The notes under the pieces were generated by a model. That model worked only from the letters and a program-made list of their open reading frames with translations, ran no database searches and was not told the DNA's origin. Below, piece after piece: positions 55,939 to 64,000 of a stretch of 64,000 nucleotides of DNA (within the stretch, counting starts at the first letter, position 1; every line of letters starts with the position of its first letter). The position numbers were made by a program, and so were the translations under genes. This DNA is from Nipponacmea schrenckii. Taxonomy: Eukaryota; Mollusca; Gastropoda; Lottiidae. Location of the stretch: NCBI GenBank assembly GCA_030562195.1, contig CM060199.1, positions 23,022,338-23,086,337 of the forward strand, in the 5' to 3' direction.

Positions 55939-56509
55939 TTGTCCTACAAGTAACAAACTGCAATTAAATCAAATGTGGTAAGAAAATTAAGCACAGCATG
56001 CCAAAACCTAGGTTCATACAAAGCAATGGTTTTGACTTAGATTAAGCAACAACTATGATTTACACAACGCAACAACTTTGATTACACAAAGTTACAGAAT
56101 TGATGCACACAAAGCAACGACTTTGATTCACATAAAGCAACGGCTTCGGTTTATCGAAAGCGCTTTAATTCAAAACAGCAACGACTAAGTTAAACGAAGC
56201 CACAAATTTGGCTTAACAAAGCGCTGTTCACAGTGAGCAGTTGGAATATCAACAGCTTTTCCTAAACATATAATACCATGACGGATTTAAACCGTTCACG
56301 ATGAGGATATTTAAAAAAAAAAAACTAATAGAACGAGGTATTCAGTCAAGTAAAATCAGCCAAAGGAAAATGAAAAAGTTAAACATTTACATGCTTACTC
56401 TAAAATGTCAATTTATGTGACGTTAAACATTTACATGCTTACCCTAAAATGGCCAATTTATGTGACGTAAAATTGCATCTCGGAGGCTCTTGGCCAACTT
56501 ATTTCCTGT
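55939..56509. repeat. 5' region of the DIRS-like element with ~27-bp repeats
   Basis: 56035-56225 holds about seven diverged ~27-bp units of the form ACACAAAGCAACGACTTTGA TT. Each contains AAAGC and a partly complementary CTTTG. Further on, a 46-bp direct repeat (TTAAACATTTACATGCTTAC …) lies at 56382-56475. Subterminal repeats near the gag start could be the element's 5' terminal repeat. Confidence 0.65.
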
Positions 56510-58485
56510 ATTAGACAGGATACCACCGGGTAAAAAATTTTAGGGGTTCAGATCGGCACTGGCTGTGCCCAAACCTGAACGATGTTTCCAGTACGACAAA
56601 AAACGAGCAGACGCCCGAAAGGCTATACGCCCACCAGCAGCAAATTTTTATTGGTGAGCAAAACACCAACAGCAAAAAAGTCAGAAAGCCAGGAACCAAT
56701 GATCGAAATTTCATGAAATTCGAACCCATCCAAGATCTCATCAATATGAACAAGCATACCAAGTTTCATTGAAATCCGATGAAAACTGCACCTATTGTGG
56801 CCACAAGCAATTGTGGACGGACGGATGGACGTCCGGACAGACAGGGTCAACCGCAATATACGTCCACATTATATGTGGGCATATAAAAATGTTTGGATAA
56901 ACATTGTAGCCTGTATCACACCCACAAGCTGAATTTGACGAATTCTCACTAAGAAAGGGGGCATAACTCACCAACCGTAAAAGTCAGAAAGCTGATTTTC
57001 AAAAGGAACCAAGATTTTATGACAAAGACACCTACCAAGTTTCGAAAAGATCAGAAAAAAATTGTGGCCTGTATCGCACCCACAAGCTGAATTTGACGAA
57101 GTTTCGCTAAAAAAAAAGAGGGCATAACTCACCAACCGTAAAAGTCAGAAAGCTGGTTTTCGAAAGGAACCGAGATTATATGATGATAGAGACACATACC
57201 CAGTTTCGAAAAGATTAGACAAAAATTGTGGCCTTTATCGTGCCCACAAGCTGAATTTGACGAATTTTCGCTAAAAAAGAGGGCATTACTCACCAACAGT
57301 AAAAGTCAGAAAGCTGATTTTCGAAAGGAACCGAGATTCGGACAGACAGGGTCAACCGCAATATACGTCCACAATATATGTGGGCATATAAAAATGTTTG
57401 GATAAACATTGTAGCCTGTATCACACCTACAAGCTGAATTTGACAGGAACCGAGATTTTATGATGACAGAGACACATACCAAGTTTCATTGTAATCCGAT
57501 GAAAACTGTGGTCTCTATTGTGGCCACAAGCAATTGTGGACGGACGTCCGGACGGACAGGGTCAACCGCAATATACGTCCACATTATATGTGGGCGTATA
57601 AAAATGTTTGGATAAACATTGTAGCCTGTATCACACCTACAAGCTGAATTTGACAAATTCTCACTAAGAAAGGGGGCATAACTCACCAACCGTAAAAGTC
57701 AGAAAGCTGATTTTCGAAAGGAACCAAGATTTTATGATGATAGAGACACATACCAAGTTTCGAAAAGATTGAACAAAAATTGTGGCCTGTATCGCGCCCA
57801 CCCTACAAGCTGAATTTGACAAATTCTCACTAAGAAAGGGGGCATAACTCACCAACCGTAAAAGTCAGAAAGCTGATTTTCGAAAGGAACCAAGATTTTA
57901 TGATGAAAGAGACACATACCAAGTTTCGAAAAGATTGGACAAAAATTGTGGCCTGTATCGCGCCCACAAGCTGAATTTGACGAATTCTCACTAAGAAAGG
58001 GGGCATAACTCACCAACCGTAACAGTCAGAATTATATGTGGGCATATAAAAATGTTTGGATAAACATTGTAGCCTGTATCACACCCACAAGCTGAATTTG
58101 ACGAATTCTCACTAAGAAAGGGGGCATAACTCACCAACCGTAAAAGTCAGAAAGCTGATTTTCGAAAGGAACCAAGATTTTATGATGATAGAGACACATA
58201 CCAAGTTTCGAAAAGATTGGACAAAAATTGTGGCCTGTATCGCGCCCAAAAGCTGAATTTGACGAATTCTCACTAAGAAAGGGGGAATAACTCACCAACC
58301 GTAAAAGTCAGAAAGCTGGTTTTCGAAAGGAACCGAGATTTTATGATGACAGAGACACATACCAAGTTTCATTGTAATCCGATGAAAACTGTGGTCTCTA
58401 TTGTGGCCACAATCAATTGTGGACGGACGGACGGACAGGGTCAACCGCAATATACGTCCACATTATATGTGGGCGTATAAAAACA
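56510..58485. repeat. tandem dispersed-repeat array with palindromic ends
   Basis: Units of ~180 bp carry TGTGGCCTGTATCGC(A/G)CCCA, AAGCTGAATTTGACGAATTC, GGGGGCATAACTCACCAACC and GAAAGGAACC(A/G)AGATTTTAT. The hairpin end ATATACGTCCACATTATATG TGGGCGTATAAAAA appears whole or in part at about 56861, 57362, 57572, 58031 and 58451, each usually after GGACGGACAGGGTCAACCGC. Several elements of the same family are thus strung head to tail. Confidence 0.9.
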
Positions 58486-58519
58486 TGGTTGGCGCATAAA
58501 GCTTCCAATTCAGAATTCG

Positions 58520-58886
58520 CTATCTTAATTCGCTATTGTCATTTAAATTTGGAATAGCCTCATTGATCCTTAGCAGAACTTGACTTAGTATAACACTCTT
58601 TGTATCAAACTGTTTATAGTATAACACTCTTTGTATCAAACTGTTTATAAATGCTAATGGCAAAGTCCACCAGATCACCCACAACCTTCTGAACAGGTAC
58701 TGCATTTGCCAGATCATTAGACCCCATGTGTAACAGAATGATATCCTGACCCATAAAACGATGGAAGGATTTGTATAAACGATCATATGGGTCGGCATCG
58801 ACGAGTAGGACACCATAACCAAAACACTCGACTGTGCAGAGGTCCCCTGGCAATTTCAGGTTAAATTCTATGGATTCCTGAGACAT
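58520..58886 (-). pseudogene. SGNH/GDSL-hydrolase-like fragment
   Basis: Minus strand: MSQESIEFNLKLPGDLCTVE CFGYGVLLVD … MGQDIILLHMGSNDLANAVP VQKVVGDLVDFAISIYKQFD TKSVIL, then, after a local duplication, SQVLLRINEAIP. The strand-GSND block (IILLHMGSNDLA) is the block III motif of SGNH hydrolases; the catalytic Ser block and final Asp-His are not seen. Such domains are carried by some tyrosine-recombinase retrotransposons, so it may be tied to the DIRS-like element, but it lies upstream of its gag. A 31-bp direct duplication (AGTATAACACTCTTTGTATC…) at 58589-58650 breaks the frame. Confidence 0.5.
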
Positions 58887-59475
58887 GTATAGGCCGTGGA
58901 CTGTGACTGTAAAATGTGCTTAAAAATTACTTTTTGTAGCACAACCTGGAGACTACTTTTTCTCACCTGGGATATATGTTGTAGCATACTAAAAAATAAT
59001 GTTCCCACTTACAGAAAGTGCCACAACTTCATTTTTCAGGCTTTAAACATGCGCACTTTTGTCTTACTCCCTTCACATATCATGATTTTCACCTAGCTAT
59101 AAAAATACATCTGCAAATTGGGGAAGCATGAAATTTTCAGGAATTGTTGGATATATGATATAGATTCCACTGGTGCAATTAATCAGTTCATAAAAATGCA
59201 TGATTTCGTAATGAAATGCTGAAATCCGCAGAACGCGCAATAAAGGAAACAAATTTCCGTCTAAAAATATTAAGATCAAATATTTGGTCTTAAATGCAAT
59301 CAGATAGGCAAATCAGAAAAACTTGCAATATCTTCTTGCATAAAAGCTTGCAGCCGATTTAATTTATAGAAAGGGAACATTGCCAACATTGCCAAATCCT
59401 CCCAATCTATATTTCTAGATTACATAAAGGGAGATAATCAACACTGAATACATTCATTGTAGCAACTTTAATATG

Positions 59476-60211
59476 ACCTTATAATTGAATTTAGACTATC
59501 AATTTTCACAATTTAACAGACAAACAAAATACATCAAATCCCTTAATCATAGGAAACTATCTCAACCATCTCTTTTGATCCAGTGATTTTGATAAATTTT
59601 GACCGTTATCACTAAAACACGAATCAGTACATGAAACATTCGAAGAATATCATCACAATGTCTTTGTTTCACAACCGTTATGGCATTTACAATAAATATT
59701 TTTTAAATAGACGATGGGACAGGATCTATGTCCAGACTTGGTTCATCAGATTTTCAGAGTATGATAGATTTAACCACTTAAGCAGATATATCATTAGCAG
59801 TTGTTGGGCAAGGTCCCTCCATTTCACTGTATTGTTGTCTTCACAGCATAGCTCAGAATATAACATGTACAAAACATTAACATCTGAATGTCGAGTGGTG
59901 AAGGGTGATGTACCATGATCTGTTTCCATATATATGTGTCACTTAAAGATGGCAAAATTCCTAAAATATAGCCTTGTGTTATATCATCAACAAAAACCAT
60001 TTCACTTCAAAACAGCTCCAACATTAACTTCAAAGCAAATGAACTGGAAAAAAGGAAAACACAATCATTGCTCAGATGTAAGGTTCTGTAGGGGTTCTAT
60101 CATCCTGTTCAGGACAATGGTCAGTCCAAGGAGTGGGAGAATTAAGACAAAGAGAAAGATGTGGGATGATCATAATCATTATAATATAATTTAAAACAAC
60201 AATAATCATAC
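59476..60211 (-). other. interior of the 3.3-kb element, no clear exon
   Basis: Decayed sequence downstream of the last recognisable exon; short minus-strand frames (for example near 59929-59726) have no recognisable domain. Confidence 0.35.
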
Positions 60212-60354
60212 CTGTAATTAGAAATATCTGCTCCTTCCAACAAATATATCTAAAATTCTAGACTTTCTAAGAATTTCTTTCCATCATAAAATCCTTCTTC
60301 TTACAATATCAATAAATGCATCAAATATTTTCTCGTAAACATGAATTTCTGGAC
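60212..60354 (-). pseudogene. cysteine-rich element gene, exon 3
   Basis: Acceptor ttcttttcag, donor gtatga. Reads PEIHVYEKIFDAFIDIVRRR IL, a stop, KEILRKSRILDIFV and, in another frame, EGADISNYR at the end. The pattern F-x-x-F-x-x-I-V … K-E-I-L … L-D-I-F … D-x-S-N-Y-R recurs in a family of uncharacterised multi-copy animal proteins (from memory). Broken by one stop and one slip. Confidence 0.5.
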
Positions 60355-60539
60355 CTGAAAAGAATGACAATAAATTATTTATTAGGCCTGTCCTTCATCA
60401 AAAATATTTAACACCACATATTCATAGAAAGATTCAGACACAACTTTTAACAACAAACAGCAAAAGTGGTTGATAAGTAACTGGCATTAATGACACATAA
60501 GTGAACCACATATTAAACCATTCGGATACTCCAACTCAC

Positions 60540-60689
60540 CTGGATGTACTTGCTGCCGACTAAAACAAAGACAGTGCCTGTAACAAGGAGCATGATATTG
60601 CACTTCAATAGCCACACAGTTTTTTTTATCTTTGATGTGTCTTAAAACATTTTCATTCTTTGTTGGTGTTGCAGCTTCCCTAAGCCAAC
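60540..60689 (-). pseudogene. cysteine-rich element gene, exon 2
   Basis: Acceptor ttattttttag, donor gtgagt, 150 nt open. Reads WLREAATPTKNENVLRHIKD KKNCVAIEVQYHAPCYRHCL CFSRQQVHP. V-x-Y-H-x-x-C-Y-x-x-(C/F)-(C/T) is the recurrent Cys/His motif of the same family. Phase fits exon 1. Confidence 0.55.
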
Positions 60690-61198
60690 CTAAAAAATAA
60701 GCATATTAAAATATGAGCTAATTGTGGTTATATTTATAACAATATGAAAGAAAATGCTCACAACGTCCTTTCTTCCACCCTTGAAAGTAAACTGTTCAGA
60801 TCTTTTAACCGTCCTGCCGAATTTAGACTTATCTGTAAATCGATTATAACACTTTCGGTTTACCTATACATTTTCTATGCTTCGACAACGCTTCCTACAA
60901 TTGGGAATACTGTTTTATTAAACATATTCAGTACAGAATTTCATCGAATTCCGCTCTCGCATTAAAAAAAATGGCCGCCATGTAATTTCAAGAATCCGAT
61001 CTCCTATGATAAATTTCATGCCTTATCACCAGGATCCACATTGATTGGGTTGTCTATTAAAAATACAAAGAACTATCAAATAAAAATACTTTAAAAGTAT
61101 TCTATATTTTTGAAACAGTGAAAATGTCATCGGGTAGCCAAACAAAAATGATGTAAACAAAGCAATGTTCAATGAAATATTTACTTTCGTTTTCTTAC

Positions 61199-61395
61199 CT
61201 TCAAACACATCCTTGTGCATTTCACATAATCTTTTTTCTTCCCCTTCCAGATTTATCCATTCTTTGGCATAAGATATAATTTTTGTCCAACTAGTTTCCG
61301 ACAATTGAAGAATTTTCCCAGGATCTTTCGAAACGAGATGAATTAAAAACTTTATTTTGACGGTCGCAGCAATGTTTACAGTGAGTTGACCTCAT
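61199..61395 (-). pseudogene. cysteine-rich element gene, exon 1
   Basis: ATG at 61395: MRSTHCKHCCDRQNK, then after a one-base slip FLIHLVSKDPGKILQLSETS WTKIISYAKEWINLEGEEKR LCEMHKDVFEG and a gtaaga donor. CKHC near the start, S-W-x-x-I … A-x-x-W-x-x-L are family features. The ATG lies ~300 bp inside the right inverted repeat, a typical promoter-at-the-end arrangement. Confidence 0.5.
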
Positions 61396-62212
61396 GCCGA
61401 ACTATAAAAGGTCAATCGGCGGAGTAATATATCTTAATAACGTCATTTGATTGGTTCAATACCGGCTTTATATTTAGATGATAAGTAAACAGGTCACATT
61501 CTCGGCAACAGGCGCGAACATTTAAGTTCCATGTTTTGGTACCTGATACAAGCAAACTGGCAAAATTCCAGCGTGGGAACAAATATTCTCGGCTTTAGCA
61601 TGGCAAAATCTACACACTCTATTTGAAATTTTTTATTCCCCATAACTCCTATTTTTATTAAACGATATTCTATCACAGTCTACCGTCTATTCATATTGAA
61701 CTTGCTGCAATGAATGTATTCAAAAAAAATATAGATTGAGAGGATTTGGCAATGTTCATTTTGTATAAATTGAATCAGCTACAATCTTTTATACAAGTAG
61801 AAATTTCAAGTTGTCCTGATTTGATTGCATTTAAGACCAAATATTTGATCATTATATTACTTTTAGACGGAAATTTGTTTCCTTTATTTCGTGTTCTGTG
61901 GATTTCGAAATTTTATTAGGAAATCAGGTATTTTTATGAACTGATTAATTGCACCAGTGGAATCTATATCATATATCCAACTAATCCTGAAAATTTCATG
62001 CTTCCCCAGTTTACAGATGGTTTTTCATATCTAGGTGAAAATCGTGAAATTTGAAGGGAAGAAGACAAAAGTGCGCATCTTTAAAGACTGAAAAATGAAG
62101 TTGTGGCACTTTCTGAAAGTGGGAACATAATTTCTTTAGTTTGCTACAACATATAAGAAGAGATCACAGGTGAGAAAAAGTATTCTCCAGGTTGTGCTAC
62201 AAAAAGTCATTT

Positions 62213-62930
62213 TTATACGCCCACATGAAATGGGGGCGTATATTGCCGTCACCCCATCCGTCCGTCCGTCCGTCCGTCCGTCCGACCACAATTGCTCCTA
62301 TACAAGGTGCAATTCTTGGCGGATTTAGATGAAACTTGATATGAGTGTCTATGATCACGCAAGGATGATCCCTATTGAAAATCAGCGAAATCGGAATAAA
62401 TTTAGTATGAGTTAATGCCCTTGTTCTTGAATGGCTCTTAAACACTCTACAACGTGCAATTCTTTACTGATTTTGATGAAACTTGGTGTGAGAGTATGTT
62501 ATAACTCAAGGATAAACCCTATTGAAAATCAGCGAAATCAAAAAACATTTAGTATGAGTTATTGCCCTTGTTCTTGAAAACACGTTCAATTTTAGCTTGT
62601 AAATACTCTTTAGAGAAAAATTCTTAATGGATTTTGCTGAAACTTGGCTTGAGTATTTGCTATCACCCAAGGATGAAGCCTATTGAAAACCAGTTTAATC
62701 GATAAAAAAAATAATATCAGTTACTGCCCTTGTTTTTGAAAACGCGTTCAAGTTTTGGCTTGTAAACACTCTTCAAAGAACAGTTATTGACCTATTTTGA
62801 CAAAACTTGCTGAAATTGTTTAATATGGCCCAAGGATGAACCCTTTTGAAAAAAGAAAATATCGAAATAAATTTAATATGAATTATTGCCCTTGTTCTAT
62901 AAAATGTGTTTTCCACCGCCCTCCCTACAC
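62213..62930 (+). repeat. palindrome-ended dispersed repeat
   Basis: Hairpin left end TTTTTATACGCCCACATGAA ATGGGGGCGTATATTG at 62211-62246, then six CCGT units (62268-62285), then four ~160-bp units like those at 48060-49700 (AATTCTTGGCGGATTTAGAT, GATGAAACTTGGTGTGAG). The 3' end is indistinct. Confidence 0.85.
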
Positions 62931-63135
62931 TTGTTTTGCACAGTTTATAGTCTTTGACAAGTAATTTGTATATAATTGCCCACATATAAATAATATATAT
63001 TTATGTAAGCCAATGACTTGCATAAATGATTTAACCACACCCCAACTTCTATTATGAAACAAATTCATAATTAATAGGCTACTAGGTATCTATATTCAAT
63101 ACATCGGTGATTTATTCATTTGTCCTCAATTTTAG
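62931..63135. other. short gene-free segment
   Basis: AT-rich; ends in an acceptor-like cctcaattttag before the piggyBac frame. Confidence 0.4.
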
Positions 63136-64000
63136 TCTCAACGCCGTTTGCGTACAGAAAGACGTCGTAAAGTTAATCAGTAATAATCTGATTCCAAGTG
63201 ATTCGGAAGATGATGAATTTTTTGATGATGATGATGATGATGATATGGATCCTGATTGGCAAAATGACACCTCTGATGGTGTAATTGCTGACGAGGAGAT
63301 TAGGACAGAACCAGAGGATACAGATGACACCCAATCCACCAAGAAATCTAAAGTGGTTAAATCCCCTAAAATACGACCAGAATGGTTTGCCAACAGGGAC
63401 AACCGTTTTCACAGAAATCCACCAGAATTTAAAGGTACAGATGCTGTTGACATGCACGTAAATCAGGATCCAATTGATTTTTTCCTTTGTCTTTTCCCTG
63501 AAAGACTTATTGAAAAAAATTGTATTTCAATCTAACTTGTATGCGTTTGCAAGTGGTAAAACATTGTCATTAACGATTGGGGAATTAAAAATATTTCTTG
63601 GTATTAATTTGATTATGACCTTTGTAAGATATCCAAGAATCCGCCTTTATTGGACATGATGAAGCTATTCGATTGAAAATAATAGCTGATAGCATGTCCA
63701 TTAACCGTTTTGAAGTAAATTAGGAGATATATCCATTTTACTGATGTTGATTCCGATGATGATGACAAATTCTTTAAACTCAGACCAGTTTTAGAAGTTT
63801 TTTTAGACACTTTCACATCAACATTGGCCTATGAAGAGATTTTATCAATAGACGAAATGATGATTCCATTTAAAGGGAGATCAAAAATGAAACAATATCA
63901 AAAGTAAACCTAAACCAAGGGGATTCAAAGTATGGGTATTAGCAGGAGTATCAGGTTATGTACATAAATTTAAAATGTATGCTGGTAAACGATCTGAAGC
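63136..64000 (+). pseudogene. piggyBac-type transposase, 5' part (runs off window)
   Basis: Acidic N-terminus (IPSDSEDDEFFDDDDDD … DMDPDWQ), basic linker, then PIDFFLCLFPERLIE, and in shifted frames FQSNLYAFASGKTLSLTIGE LKIFLGINLIM, RPVLEVFLDTF, EEILSIDEMMIPFKGRSKMK QY, KPRGFKVWVLAGVSGYVHKF. The D-x-F-x-x-x-F-P-x-x-L-I, LGI-x-L-x-M and S-I-D-E-M-M-I-x-F-K-G-R blocks are those of piggyBac/PGBD transposases; the last holds one catalytic Asp. Slips near 63520, 63655, 63715 and 63905 break the frame. The remainder and any TTAA ends lie outside the window. Confidence 0.85.

Larger units (their letters stand above)
58929..62207. mobile_element. 3.3-kb element with ~500-bp terminal inverted repeats
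   Basis: 58929-59475 is inverted at about 61690-62207 (outer ends ACTTTTTGTAGCACAACCTG and its complement; inner ends GAATACATTCATTG(T/C)AGCAA). The arms differ by many small indels, so the element is not young. Between them lie exons of one minus-strand gene. No clear target duplication is visible; the right flank is occupied directly by another repeat (TTTTTATACGCCCAC at 62213). Confidence 0.8.

Noticed and set aside
1..64000. tRNA or rRNA genes
   Set aside because: I found no cloverleaf with A and B boxes and no rRNA-like block by eye; a covariance search would be needed to exclude tRNA-derived SINEs.

Overview
This is eukaryotic genomic DNA: AT-rich, intron-bearing and dense with transposons. 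There are no bacterial features. The range of element classes, together with small repeats whose ends carry the palindrome TATACGCCCAC...GTGGGCGTATA and internal CCGTCCGTCC runs, suggests a marine invertebrate, most likely a mollusc such as a bivalve. The organism call is inference. Two 500-base N gaps are present. Many single-base indels break otherwise readable exons, often in homopolymers, so either decay or uncorrected long-read errors must be allowed for.

Layout. 0.4-1.0 kb: LINE remnant. 3.4-7.2 kb (minus): a 24-bp tandem array that may be a Thr-rich exon, a PWWP-like exon and a small membrane ORF. 8.2-10.4 kb: diverged 155-bp tandem repeats. 11.05-11.6 kb: zinc-knuckle remnant (minus). 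11.66-16.34 kb: decayed Ty3/Gypsy element. 16.78-19.82 kb: two hairpins in opposite orientation flank two virus-like small reading frames and a gap. 20.1 kb: a host-type exon with a PB1-like fold. 21.48-22.83 kb: LINE 3' half (minus). 22.84-23.78 kb: part of a DIRS-like reverse transcriptase/RNase H (minus).

23.8-49.8 kb is a nested system. A plus-strand gene (24.86-28.03 and 45.31-47.04 kb) encodes an acidic 16-residue repeat, two zinc-finger-like segments, a tyrosine-recombinase-type domain and a C-terminal tail. Its intron holds a 17,001-bp transposon (28132-45132) with ~450-bp terminal inverted repeats and a perfect 6-bp target duplication (AATACT). This transposon encodes an IS3-like DDE transposase (IS3EU type), whose exons are partly repeated in a 3.5-kb tandem duplication. 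It also encodes a HECT-domain ubiquitin-ligase-like protein on the opposite strand. A second transposon with TTAA flanks (39486-41744) sits inside a HECT intron and carries a THAP exon and a P2X7-C-terminus-like exon.

The two sides of the 23.8-49.8 kb block look like the two halves of one DIRS-like element cut at the same codon. Its gag and the start of its RT lie at 55.94-49.81 kb; its RT/RNase H continues at 23.78-22.84 kb. The gag half is itself interrupted by a complete Ty1/Copia element (50195-54921, 5-bp target duplication GATTT), whose 5' region contains a repeat array. 56.5-58.5 kb: another tandem array. 58.5-58.9 kb: SGNH-hydrolase-like frame. 58.93-62.21 kb: a 3.3-kb element with long inverted repeats and a broken cysteine-rich gene. 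62.2-62.9 kb: palindrome-ended repeat. 63.1-64.0 kb: start of a piggyBac transposase running off the window.
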